Source: an uncultured Candidatus Melainabacteria bacterium (GTDB lineage Bacteria; Cyanobacteriota; Vampirovibrionia; Gastranaerophilales; Gastranaerophilaceae). Taken from it: a stretch of DNA of 25,287 nt. Location of the stretch: contig CAKVGW010000022.1 in NCBI GenBank assembly GCA_934747325.1, forward strand, positions 1-25,287, written 5' to 3'. The position numbers and the translations under genes were made by a program. Shown in pieces: positions 1-7,164 of the stretch (its first letter is position 1; each line of letters starts with the position of its first letter). Under the pieces are notes generated by a model. That model made no database searches, was not told the origin of the DNA, and saw only the letters and a program-made list of their open reading frames with translations.

Positions 1-31
1 TCAAGAGAACGGCTACCAGACTTGGGGAGGA

Positions 32-61
32 GGTATGAAAAACCGTTTGGTTTTCCATACC
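32..61. repeat. strong hairpin near the left edge
   Basis: Two 13-nt arms (32-44 and 49-61) enclose a 4-nt loop. On the + strand there is one A-C mismatch. On the - strand the same position is a G-U wobble, so the stem is unbroken there. It lies downstream of the minus-strand acyltransferase and could stop or protect that transcript, but no U-run follows it on the - strand. It could also belong to a repeat or to the 3' end of a gene cut off by the window edge. The short open stretches in bases 1-93 match nothing I recognise. Confidence 0.55.
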
Positions 62-131
62 AAATTAATCGTCCAAATTTTTCAAAACTTTAGACAATTA
101 CTTAAAAACTCATCTGTTTGTATGAGAATCA

Positions 132-1211
132 TTACTTGCCAAACGATAGATATGTTTTTAATTTTTTTAATCCTACACCAATATAAGTTGTAGCAACCAT
201 TGTGATTACAAAATACAAATAAGTGTTTTGCGTCGGATTATAAATCCAATAAATATTGTGCAAATTTCTTTCTGCAAAAGGAATTCCGTTTATTTTGAAG
301 ATAACTGCCGTCAAAATAAACATTACAGCCAAATGGTTTGCCATAATATGATAAGTGTTTTCACCTATTAGTTTTATAAACCTGATGTTTTTAATATATT
401 CATAAGTTACGTTGATAAACCACATTGAGAACCAAATACCTGTGATGCTTGTTAAAACAGGTACAATTATTTGATTATCAAATCTTGCCCAAACAAGAAC
501 ATAACTCAAGCCAATTCCGTGTTCAGGCGTAAAATCCCTATTAAAATGCCACAAAATGGCTTGCAGACAAATTATGGCTCCAAGAATTTTGGGTGTGAAA
601 ATATTATATTTGCCTTCGATTTTTGTTGTATAAAAATGTCCGAGATAAACAAAAAACAGTGAGAAAATAGTTCTTATAATTACAAGCAGAAGCGGTGTAA
701 CTTCAGGGACAATTTTTGTCAAAGGAATTGCCAAAAAACCTAAAAAAGTATAAAACGCAAATTTAATTGGTTCTTTTTTTTCTCTAAGTAATCTTTGACA
801 ATACAAAAATATAATCATCGTAATAAATAATTGCGGCACAAACCACATAGGACAAGATAAATCAAATTGGTGACCGTTTAGAAACGGAGTTATAAAAAAG
901 TTTTTAAGGCTTAATTCCATTCCCCAGAATTTACCCGTAAGTTTTTCTATACCGATTGTCACAACCGCATAAAAAGCAGAATATAAGAAATATAAAACCA
1001 AAAGGCTTTTTACTCTTCTTTTGACGTATTCAAAAACATTATCCAAATATTTATCTTTAAATAGCATGCCGGAAATAAAAAAGAACAAGGCAAGTTGAAA
1101 AGAATATGGTGGAAACATATCAAAAAACCTAAATTCCAAATGACCTGATACAACTAAAATTATTGCTAACGCTTTCAATAAATTGATTTTGTCTGAAAAT
1201 ATTTTGTCCAT
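132..1211 (-). CDS. acyltransferase 3 family membrane protein (fucose 4-O-acetylase-like)
   Basis: A 359-residue polytopic membrane protein. The N-terminus reads NLLKALAIILVVSGH, the first helix of acyltransferase-3 proteins, whose His is thought to be catalytic. It is followed by FFFISGMLFKDK, the usual second-helix motif, and then about eight more hydrophobic segments. Family members (OafA, NolL, WecH types) acetylate surface sugars using an acyl donor from the cytoplasm. The length is normal for an enzyme without the extra SGNH domain. The substrate cannot be read from sequence, and no glycan cluster is visible beside it. The ATG at 1211 is chosen because the conserved first motif starts within 10 residues. 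There is no Shine-Dalgarno sequence; a promoter -10 ends 6 nt upstream, so the mRNA is probably leaderless. Confidence 0.85.
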   Translation of the reverse strand: MDKIFSDKINLLKALAIILVVSGHLEFRFFDMFPPYSFQLALFFFISGMLFKDKYLDNVFEYVKRRVKSLLVLYFLYSAFYAVVTIGIEKLTGKFWGMELSLKNFFITPFLNGHQFDLSCPMWFVPQLFITMIIFLYCQRLLREKKEPIKFAFYTFLGFLAIPLTKIVPEVTPLLLVIIRTIFSLFFVYLGHFYTTKIEGKYNIFTPKILGAIICLQAILWHFNRDFTPEHGIGLSYVLVWARFDNQIIVPVLTSITGIWFSMWFINVTYEYIKNIRFIKLIGENTYHIMANHLAVMFILTAVIFKINGIPFAERNLHNIYWIYNPTQNTYLYFVITMVATTYIGVGLKKLKTYLSFGK

Positions 1212-1217
1212 AAGTTG

Positions 1218-1245
1218 ATTGTAACATGGTAATTTAGATGTTCAA
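1218..1245 (-). promoter_or_regulatory. predicted promoter of the acyltransferase, leaderless type
   Basis: On the - strand, TTGAAC (1245-1240) is followed by 16 nt and TACAAT (1223-1218), then 6 nt and the ATG at 1211. Transcription starting about 7 nt after the -10 box would begin at the start codon itself. No SD-like purine run lies between. Confidence 0.6.
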
Positions 1246-1251
1246 TAGAAA

Positions 1252-1385
1252 TTGGTGCAAAAAATTACACCCTACCCTTTCTAAATTGAAAATGGATAAT
1301 GAACAATTGAAAATTATTTAAAACAATTTTCCATTTTCCACTTTCAATTTTCCATTGAAATAAGTAGAATGCAATTTTGCATCAA
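1252..1385. repeat. MITE-like inverted-repeat element with a dispersed 32-mer core
   Basis: The ends form an imperfect terminal inverted repeat: 1252-1275 (starts TTGGTGCAAAAAATTACACC) and 1364-1385, which in reverse complement reads TTGATGCAAAATTGCATTC and on. They differ by four substitutions and a 2-nt gap. The interior holds AT-rich arms that can fold back: 1283-1316 against 1325-1356. The 32-mer at 1325-1356 recurs exactly at 22184-22215. The left end resembles the terminators at 17593 and 10369. It fills the gap between the YtxH operon and the acyltransferase promoter. There is no coding capacity. Confidence 0.65.
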
Positions 1386-1402
1386 TAAAATAGTTTACCC
1401 AA

Positions 1403-1672
1403 TTAACCTTCTAATTCATCTTTTTGCTTATTCAAAAGGTCTTGAAGCTTATTCATGATTTCTTCGCTTTTTTCTTGAGCGTCTGTAATCAAGTTATCAG
1501 CTTTTCTTTGGATGTCTTTTACTGTTTCGTCTGTTTTTTTAGCCATATCAGAAGCCATGTCACCAAGCATTTCTCTTGTTTCAGCACCTGATTTTGGAGC
1601 TAATAAAATACCTGCTACAGCACCAATAGCTGCGCCAACAGCGAAACCTGCTAAAAATTTTTGTACTGACAT
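1403..1672 (-). CDS. YtxH-like small membrane-associated protein
   Basis: An 89-residue protein. It opens with a Gly/Ala-rich hydrophobic helix (FLAGFAVGAAIGAVAGILLAP), followed directly by KSGAETREMLGD, the hallmark order of YtxH proteins (hydrophobic glycine helix, then APxSGxExR). The remainder is a charged helix with heptad character, probably coiled coil. YtxH proteins are found in stress and envelope contexts, but their molecular role is not established. Last gene of a four-gene minus-strand set; it follows a DUF948-like membrane protein with 63 nt between. A clear SD (AAGGAG) precedes the ATG at 1672. Confidence 0.85.
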   Translation of the reverse strand: MSVQKFLAGFAVGAAIGAVAGILLAPKSGAETREMLGDMASDMAKKTDETVKDIQRKADNLITDAQEKSEEIMNKLQDLLNKQKDELEG

Positions 1673-1735
1673 AATTATTTTCTCCTTCTTTTGTAGTTTA
1701 ATTTGTCTTAAGATTTTTTATATTGCCAAGTCGGT

Positions 1736-2104
1736 TTATTTCTTTTTACTAAATATTTTAAACGCAGAACATAAACCGCCAAAGAAACCTTTTGATACAG
1801 TTCCAGTAATACTTGTAAGTTTGCTCAAAAGGTTAAGCGGTGAATTTTTGATAGCGTCCTTAATTTTATTAACACTTTCATCTGCTTTAATAATAATTCC
1901 GCTTACAATTTCCACTGACTTATTAATATTTTGTAATGTTGGAACAAGTTCAGTTTTAATAACCGTCGCTGTTTCATCAACATTTTTTGTAAGTTTAGAT
2001 AAGTCAAACAAAACTTTGATAAGCATTCCGCCAACAAGAATTACAATAACACCTGTAGCGTATGCCAAGAATGTTAGACTTTGATATAGATGTGTTGTTT
2101 CCAT
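1736..2104 (-). CDS. DUF948-like single-pass membrane protein
   Basis: A 122-residue protein with one N-terminal transmembrane segment (about residues 12-33, ATGVIVILVGGMLIKVLFDL). A long amphipathic region containing ELVPTLQNINKSVEIVSG follows. This pattern of a membrane anchor, then a helix with a central ExxPTLxNI motif, is typical of DUF948 proteins, which often sit next to YtxH genes, as here. The tail is basic (KIFSKKK). The function is unknown; a membrane-tethered coiled coil is likely. SD AGAAGGA lies just before the ATG at 2104. The 88-nt gap to the upstream gene contains a large REP-like hairpin. Confidence 0.75.
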   Translation of the reverse strand: METTHLYQSLTFLAYATGVIVILVGGMLIKVLFDLSKLTKNVDETATVIKTELVPTLQNINKSVEIVSGIIIKADESVNKIKDAIKNSPLNLLSKLTSITGTVSKGFFGGLCSAFKIFSKKK

Positions 2105-2131
2105 GTAAGTTCCTTCTCCCTAATGGGTCTT

Positions 2132-2178
2132 CACCTCACCCTAACTCTCTCCTTACAGGAGAGGGCTAGGGTGAGGTG
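2132..2178. repeat. REP-like palindrome
   Basis: A near-perfect inverted repeat with arms 2132-2153 and 2157-2178, one A/C mismatch, one wobble and a 3-nt loop. It is far more GC-rich (CACCTCACCCTAAC...) than its surroundings. It resembles extragenic palindromes of the type CACCCTAACCCTCTCC seen in many bacteria. It sits inside the YtxH operon, where it could fold in mRNA and change the expression ratio of the genes on either side. Confidence 0.75.
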
Positions 2179-2192
2179 TCTGCTTTTGCCCC

Positions 2193-2504
2193 CTAAATAT
2201 CATATTCAGACAAATCTTCAAGTTCTTTTGCTTTTCTCATTTTCTTTGATTTAAGCATGTTGCCGAATTTTTTGTACTGTTTTTCTAATTTGTATTTCAA
2301 TAAATCAATTGATTCCATTGCTTGTTTTTTAGCTTCATTTACAGCAGGTGAGTGTTTTTCAGCTAAATCGCAAACTGTTTCTTTTACTTTAGCTCTCATT
2401 TCAGAACCCGGACGCGGTGCATAAAGAACGCCGGCAACAATACCGCCGATTACACCTGCGATTAAACCCATTCCGAAACCAAATGATGATTTATCTTTGC
2501 TCAT
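2193..2504 (-). CDS. YtxH-like small membrane-associated protein
   Basis: A 103-residue protein with the YtxH layout: a Gly-rich hydrophobic helix (FGMGLIAGVIGGIVAGVLYAP), then RPGSEMRAKVKE, then a charged helical tail ending in acidic residues (ELEDLSEYDI). It is a diverged paralogue of the 89-residue protein at 1403-1672. It follows the membrane protein at 2538-2909 by 33 nt and is probably co-transcribed with it. SD AGAGGT precedes the ATG at 2504. Confidence 0.82.
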   Translation of the reverse strand: MSKDKSSFGFGMGLIAGVIGGIVAGVLYAPRPGSEMRAKVKETVCDLAEKHSPAVNEAKKQAMESIDLLKYKLEKQYKKFGNMLKSKKMRKAKELEDLSEYDI

Positions 2505-2537
2505 TTTATTACCTCTTTCTTATAATCTATGCGCTTA

Positions 2538-2909
2538 TTATAACATATTTTGAAGAAGGGTTAAACCCTTCCAAGCAAATTTTGCCAATTTTGATTTTTT
2601 AAATCGTTTTATAACCTTAATATTTATAGCCCAAAATAGAATGGAAGACATTAGACTCTCGAGCTGTTTTCTTACAAGCATATTTCTAACTTCACGAAAC
2701 TTTTCAACCCAAAACGGTGTAAGTTCTCTTACCTGCTCAGAAATTCCATGTACAAGCTCCATAATTTCTTGGATTTTAGGCTTCGCTTCAACTAAAAGTT
2801 TATTTGTTCTATTGATATAAATATCAAATTTAATTAAGTTGAATAGAATTGCAAAAACTATTATAATTTCTGCTACAAAAACTATTGCTGTAAAAAATAT
2901 AAAAATCAT
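2538..2909 (-). CDS. single-pass membrane protein paired with YtxH
   Basis: A 123-residue protein with an N-terminal transmembrane helix (residues 2-24, MIFIFFTAIVFVAEIIIVFAILF). A helical region with IQEIMELVHGISEQVREL follows, then a basic C-terminal part (IKVIKRFKKSKLAKFAWKG). It is not a clear family match, but its architecture and position before a YtxH gene mirror the DUF948-like gene at 1736-2104. First gene of the minus-strand set; SD AGGATAAG precedes the ATG at 2909. It is divergent from murT across an 80-nt gap. Confidence 0.65.
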   Translation of the reverse strand: MIFIFFTAIVFVAEIIIVFAILFNLIKFDIYINRTNKLLVEAKPKIQEIMELVHGISEQVRELTPFWVEKFREVRNMLVRKQLESLMSSILFWAINIKVIKRFKKSKLAKFAWKGLTLLQNML

Positions 2910-2925
2910 ACTTATCCTATCGTAT

Positions 2926-2955
2926 TTGTATTATTATATGATTATATTTTATAAT
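2926..2955 (+). promoter_or_regulatory. predicted murT promoter in a divergent intergenic region
   Basis: TTGTAT (2926-2931), an 18-nt spacer and TATAAT (2950-2955) point toward murT and give a short leader with an SD at 2977-2982. On the opposite strand another TATAAT (2938-2933) faces the YtxH operon, so the two promoters overlap and may compete. The minus-strand -35 is weak. Confidence 0.4.
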
Positions 2956-2989
2956 AACGAAATTTAAAATACACTCGGAGGATTATTTC

Positions 2990-4288
2990 TTGTTCTATTT
3001 ATCACTTTTGTTTGCGCGCATGGCATATATTGCATTACATACAACAGGACTTTCTGCAGGAACTTCAATTATCGGTAAGTTTGTTTTAAAACTTGACCCG
3101 AATTTTCTCAAAGAGTGTAACAAATACATAGATACAAAAATTAATGTTACCGGAACAAATGGTAAGACTACAACCGCAGGTTTAATTACGCACCTTATTA
3201 AAGGTTCAAACAAAAGTGTAATAAACAATGCAATGGGTGCAAACATGCTTACAGGGGTAGTTAATGCGCTTTCTGTTTCTTTAAATCCTTTCAAAAAGAC
3301 TGATTTTTCTGTAATTGAATCTGACGAAGCGTATTTATCAAAAATCTATGACAAATTTGATGCGGATTATTTGCTTGTAACAAATTTGTTCCGCGACCAA
3401 CTTGACCGTTACGGTGAATTGGAAACTACAAAACGACTTATTCAAGACGGTATCAATAAGAAACCGAATTTAAAGCTTGTGTTAAATGCTGATGACCCGC
3501 TTGTTGCCAGTTTTGAAGGCGAAAATAAAATTTTTTACGGAGTTGAGAATGTTTATTACGCGGATGAAAGTTTAAAAGCAAATACTTCAACCGAAGAAGC
3601 GTTCAATTGTCCTTGTGGTAAACCTTTAATGTATTCAAAGAAATTCTACGCTCAACAGGGACATTATTTTTGTACTTGCGGTTACAAAAGACCTGAGCCT
3701 AAATATAAAGCTGAAATTTCTTTGTATAAAGACTATTCAATAATTAAAGTAAATGATGAAAACTTTGAAGTTCCGCTTGTCGGTTTATTTAATGCTTACA
3801 ATGCGCTTGGTGCAATTGCTTTATGCAAAGAATTGGGTATTAAAAATATTATTGACACCTTACCAACATTCAAGGTTGCATTCGGAAGAAGTGAAGTTAA
3901 GTATTTAAATGGTAAGCACACGCTTATACAACTTATCAAAAACCCGATTGGTGCTAATGAAGTTTTGAAAACGGTTGATAAAGACTCAAATATTTTGATT
4001 ATAATTAATGATAATTATGCAGACGGACGTGATGTCTCTTGGCTTTGGGATGCAGAATTTGAGTTTCTTAAGAATGCAAAACATGAAATTGTTGTTTCAG
4101 GAATAAGAGCGAATGACATGGCGTTAAGACTTAAATATGCAGGCGTTGAAAAGATTAAAATTATCAATGATATAGCGCAGGCGGTTGAATATGTGGGGAA
4201 AAATGCAGTTAATAACATTACAATAATGCCTACATACACCGCACTGCTTCAAATTAATAAAATAAAAAAATTAAAAAAGAAATTATAA
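2990..4288 (+). CDS. murT: lipid II isoglutaminyl synthase subunit MurT
   Basis: A 432-residue Mur-ligase-like protein. With GatD, MurT amidates the alpha-carboxyl of D-Glu in the stem peptide of lipid II, using ATP and glutamine-derived ammonia. The P-loop is GTNGKTTT (residues 55-62). ESDEAYL and TNLFRDQLDRYGE are Mur-ligase middle-domain motifs. Cys207, 209, 228 and 230 form a zinc-ribbon-like insert typical of MurT, here with C-x-C spacing. The C-terminal DUF1727 domain has NDNYADGRDVSWLWDAEFE, carrying the Asp that completes the GatD active site. The TTG start at 2990 is supported by GGAGGA 7 nt upstream. No GatD-type amidotransferase is adjacent on either side. Confidence 0.88.
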   Translation: MFYLSLLFARMAYIALHTTGLSAGTSIIGKFVLKLDPNFLKECNKYIDTKINVTGTNGKTTTAGLITHLIKGSNKSVINNAMGANMLTGVVNALSVSLNPFKKTDFSVIESDEAYLSKIYDKFDADYLLVTNLFRDQLDRYGELETTKRLIQDGINKKPNLKLVLNADDPLVASFEGENKIFYGVENVYYADESLKANTSTEEAFNCPCGKPLMYSKKFYAQQGHYFCTCGYKRPEPKYKAEISLYKDYSIIKVNDENFEVPLVGLFNAYNALGAIALCKELGIKNIIDTLPTFKVAFGRSEVKYLNGKHTLIQLIKNPIGANEVLKTVDKDSNILIIINDNYADGRDVSWLWDAEFEFLKNAKHEIVVSGIRANDMALRLKYAGVEKIKIINDIAQAVEYVGKNAVNNITIMPTYTALLQINKIKKLKKKL

Positions 4289-4289
4289 G

Positions 4290-4317
4290 TTGATTTAGTG
4301 TACCAAATTGTTATAAT
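4290..4317 (+). promoter_or_regulatory. predicted promoter, leaderless type
   Basis: TTGATT (4290-4295), a 16-nt spacer, TATAAT (4312-4317), then 6 nt to the ATG at 4324. No SD is present. It starts 2 nt after the murT stop codon, so the next gene has its own promoter and probably a leaderless transcript. Confidence 0.6.
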
Positions 4318-4323
4318 TGAATT

Positions 4324-5433
4324 ATGGACGGATTCAGTATTGGAAAAATTTTAGCAGGTTTAAGAAACCCCGAAATATATCTTAAAAAGCTTAAACAACA
4401 AGGTGATATCGGTACAAATACAGGTTTTAATAATTCCCTGACACAGCCTAAGCCTAATGTTTCTCAAACGGTTTCTTCAACAATCGGTTTAATGCAACAA
4501 TTACAAATGAATCAAATTGCGAGCATGGACAGGTCTATTTATATTAAAAATCTGCTGGGATTACCACAAACTTTAGGTGAGATTTTGCTTGCTGTGCAAG
4601 ATAAAAATCGTCCGATAAATACAATTAATACTAATACTCTGCTTTTAAACGATTTGAATGAAGACCTTTTAAAAAATCAGAAAATGATTTCTCAACTGTT
4701 TGATGACACATCAGAAATTTCACTAAATGCAACTTCGCAAAACATTCAAACTCAAATTGCATCAAGCCAAAAAGATGCAGTAATGTTATTTTTTAGTGGA
4801 ATGATTCAGATGCCGGCAATTTCTGAGATGATTTTGAAAAACAGCAAACAAGCGGTTGCAAATCTTATTATTGCAATGGCTTCGGCCTCAAAAGGTGGAA
4901 TGTCCAACGAACAAATTACGGAAACATTGAGCATAATAAACTCTTGTGTTTCAATGGCAAGTTCTGATAATCCGACTCAAACTTTAAAAAGTTTAATGCT
5001 TTTATATTTGCCTTGGTTACCACTAAATGAGGGCGTAGGTTTTGATTTGGAAGTTGAAACCCCTGATGGCGAAAATGAATCAAATGATTCTAAACTAACG
5101 GTGTTTATTCAAACCAGAAATTATGGCAATGTTAAGGGTGTATTTACACTCACAACATCAAATTCAGTTGATATATATATTCTTTGTTCTGAAGATTTTC
5201 CAAAGAAGACTCTTCAAAAAAGTTTGATGGAAGAAAGCTCTGCGCACGCAATGAATACAACAATTGATGTTGAAGCTGTTGAACCTATTAAAAAAGAAAC
5301 TTTTGAAAAGCCTGAAGCAAAAGTTAATCTTTCCGCAACTAATGAAATGAATCCTTATTTACTCTTAATGGCGCATGCATTTATTAGAAATACTATTTTT
5401 ATTGATTCAAACGGAATTGCAGAAGCTGCGTAA
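4324..5433 (+). CDS. hypothetical protein, FliK-C-like features possible
   Basis: A 369-residue protein without signal peptide or transmembrane segments. The N-terminal half is rich in Gln, Asn and Ser and mostly helical. Near residue 230 comes LPWLPLNEGVGFDLEVETPDG, followed by KLTVFIQTRNYGNVKGVFTL and a segment ending KKTLQKSLMEE. That arrangement (a short hydrophobic PL segment, then strands of the form LxVxxxTxxxGxVxxxxxL) loosely recalls the C-terminal domain of hook-length proteins (FliK/Flg_hook). No flagellar gene is in view, so this is only a hint. The C-terminus ends with NPYLLLMAHAFIRNTIFIDS. It is convergent with the next gene (7 nt between stop codons). I do not recognise it with confidence. 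Confidence 0.7.
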   Translation: MDGFSIGKILAGLRNPEIYLKKLKQQGDIGTNTGFNNSLTQPKPNVSQTVSSTIGLMQQLQMNQIASMDRSIYIKNLLGLPQTLGEILLAVQDKNRPINTINTNTLLLNDLNEDLLKNQKMISQLFDDTSEISLNATSQNIQTQIASSQKDAVMLFFSGMIQMPAISEMILKNSKQAVANLIIAMASASKGGMSNEQITETLSIINSCVSMASSDNPTQTLKSLMLLYLPWLPLNEGVGFDLEVETPDGENESNDSKLTVFIQTRNYGNVKGVFTLTTSNSVDIYILCSEDFPKKTLQKSLMEESSAHAMNTTIDVEAVEPIKKETFEKPEAKVNLSATNEMNPYLLLMAHAFIRNTIFIDSNGIAEAA

Positions 5434-5440
5434 TAAGATT

Positions 5441-6496
5441 TTAACTTTTATGTGGAATTCTTTTTGACAACTGCACAGATAGCATCAATGCTTTTTCTGC
5501 GAAAATTAACGGTAACTTATTAACATTGCCATTAATAGACACCATAGCTCTATTGTATGCTAATCTTTCGCTAACTCCGGCTATAACCAAATTTTCTACA
5601 GTTTTTGCAAATCTATCATAAACTTGATCTACCGTTAAAGATTTTACAAGAGCTTCTGTCATAACCGGAACGATTCCCCAGTTAATTCGTCCTCCTCCCG
5701 CAAGAAAATCATTAATCTTTTCAGCAATGATATTCAAATTGTTCGGATTATTATACGCATCAAAAGATATTATATCAGCGCCTGCTTCAATAGGAATTTG
5801 CCAATCACATTTTTCAAAACATTGGATGCCAACAAGTCCATGGCATTCTTTTATTTTTTGAATAACTTTAGCAAACATATTTACAATTACATCTTTTGTA
5901 ATTTCTTCATTTGCGCGCTTTACTTCACCAATTCTATGCAACAAAGGTTCTTCCAAAATAATTATCGGTGTTGTATCAGGAGATACTGCTTTGATTTCAC
6001 TTATTAACCAAAGTGCTTTTGCTGAAAGCGCTTGAATAATAAACTTTCTGAACATTTTGTCTGCAAGAATTTGCGTACCTGATTTGTGATTTAAAGTTTG
6101 TGACATACTAAACGGACCTAGTAGATTTACTACCGTTTCAGTAGGTTTAATACGTTCCAATATCTGCAAATACTTATGTAAAAAACTTGTTTCAACTTTA
6201 AATAATTCAAGCTTATCTGCTGTCGGTTCATTATAAATCGAATCCAAATATAAACTAATTTGTTTAAATTTCTCAATATTGCTTGTTAAAAAATATTTCT
6301 TTTCTTTTAACCCAACACAAGGCATGTGACTCAATGTCGCATTAACAATATTATCTTGAGCTGAAACATTTGGTAACATCGCAAGATAAGGAGAATTTTC
6401 AAACAGTTTTAATATCATTTTTGTAGCTAAAGAATTGTCTTCATAAGGAAGGCTTCCAGTCGGTAAACATTTTAATAAAAATTTTGAATTTGCCAT
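5441..6496 (-). CDS. UROD/MetE-fold (cobalamin-independent methionine synthase-like) protein
   Basis: A 351-residue protein of the UROD/MetE-like TIM-barrel superfamily. The start contains the usual CLPTGSLPY segment, then NLLGPFSMSQTL, IIILEEPLL, and GADIISFDAYNNPNNL, the last being the best family signature. Relatives handle methyl transfer between corrinoids or folates and thiols. The expected zinc site is not intact: the usual H-x-C near residue 225 is Gln225-Cys226 (GIQCFEKCDW), and the late PxCG motif is replaced by VSINGN around residue 320. It may be non-catalytic or use another metal site. SD AAGAGAG precedes the ATG at 6496. It lies just beyond the rplI terminator. Confidence 0.75.
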   Translation of the reverse strand: MANSKFLLKCLPTGSLPYEDNSLATKMILKLFENSPYLAMLPNVSAQDNIVNATLSHMPCVGLKEKKYFLTSNIEKFKQISLYLDSIYNEPTADKLELFKVETSFLHKYLQILERIKPTETVVNLLGPFSMSQTLNHKSGTQILADKMFRKFIIQALSAKALWLISEIKAVSPDTTPIIILEEPLLHRIGEVKRANEEITKDVIVNMFAKVIQKIKECHGLVGIQCFEKCDWQIPIEAGADIISFDAYNNPNNLNIIAEKINDFLAGGGRINWGIVPVMTEALVKSLTVDQVYDRFAKTVENLVIAGVSERLAYNRAMVSINGNVNKLPLIFAEKALMLSVQLSKRIPHKS

Positions 6497-6515
6497 TTAT
6501 AAAACTCTCTTTATT

Positions 6516-6551
6516 AAAAAACGTGCCAATAAGCTTTATTGGCACGTTTTT
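6516..6551 (-). terminator. rplI terminator (bidirectional look)
   Basis: A perfect 12-bp stem (6521-6532 with 6536-6547) and a 3-nt loop, flanked by A/T runs on both sides. It follows the rplI stop codon on the - strand with a U-rich tail and is a strong intrinsic terminator. Confidence 0.85.
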
Positions 6552-6567
6552 ATAACATTTATTTAAA

Positions 6568-7062
6568 CTATGCTTCAGCTTCTTCTGTTTCTTCAACAGA
6601 TTCTTTAACAACTTCTGAAGCTGTTACTACAACTTTTAATTCAGTTCTAACTTTTGAAGTTAATTTGATTAACATTGTAAATTCACCAATTCTATTGATT
6701 GGAGCATTCAATGAAACAGTTTTTCTATCTACTTCAATGCCGGCTTTTTCTTTTAATTCTTCGCACAATTTCTTAGTTGTAATTGTACCGAACAATTTAC
6801 CGCTTTCACCAGCTTTTGCTGATAATTCGATAGAACCTAGTTTTTCAATTTGTTCAGCTTTAGCCAAAGCTTCTTGGTGTAATTTTTCTTGTTTAGCTTG
6901 AAGTCTTGCTAAATTTTGTTCTCTGTTTTTCAAAGCACCTTCTGTAGCTACTTCTGCATAGTTTTTAGGAATTAGGAAGTTTCTAGCATAACCGTCTTTA
7001 ACGTTTACTAAATCGCCAGCTTCACCAATGTTTTGAACTTCTTTTTTCAATATTACTTGCAT
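6568..7062 (-). CDS. rplI: 50S ribosomal protein L9
   Basis: A 164-residue protein. The N-terminal domain reads MQVILKKEVQNIGEAGDLV and DGYARNFLIPKNYA, diagnostic of L9. A long connecting helix (LKNREQNLARLQAKQEK) leads to the C-terminal domain (AGESGKLFGTITTKKL). L9 binds 23S rRNA near the L1 stalk and limits frameshifting. It is about 15 residues longer than usual because of an acidic tail (SVEETEEAEA). The usual partners rpsF, rpsR and dnaB are not adjacent. SD AAAGGAGA precedes the ATG at 7062. It has its own terminator and two palindromes upstream. Confidence 0.97.
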   Translation of the reverse strand: MQVILKKEVQNIGEAGDLVNVKDGYARNFLIPKNYAEVATEGALKNREQNLARLQAKQEKLHQEALAKAEQIEKLGSIELSAKAGESGKLFGTITTKKLCEELKEKAGIEVDRKTVSLNAPINRIGEFTMLIKLTSKVRTELKVVVTASEVVKESVEETEEAEA

Positions 7063-7091
7063 ATCTTTTTCTCCTTTAATAATTATTGGGC

Positions 7092-7109
7092 TAGTATAAA
7101 CCTATACTA
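7092..7109. promoter_or_regulatory. palindrome upstream of rplI
   Basis: TAGTATA-AACC-TATACTA, a perfect 7-bp inverted repeat about 30 nt upstream of the rplI start. On the - strand its last part includes TATACT, a possible -10 box, so a protein bound here could block the promoter. It could also fold as a hairpin in the leader. Confidence 0.4.
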
Positions 7110-7147
7110 CCTGAAAAAAGATTAAATGTCGAGTCCCCATGAGTTTT

Positions 7148-7164
7148 GAACTTAAAATAAGTTC
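7148..7164. promoter_or_regulatory. palindrome between rplI and the PPTase gene
   Basis: GAACTTA-AAA-TAAGTTC, a perfect 7-bp inverted repeat in the divergent spacer, 13 nt before the predicted -35 of the + strand gene. A possible operator for either gene; no known motif. Confidence 0.35.

Noticed and set aside
1512..2084. 190-codon open frame on the + strand
   Set aside because: It is antisense to two well-supported minus-strand genes with SDs and family motifs; its peptide is hydrophobic low-complexity with no recognisable domain.
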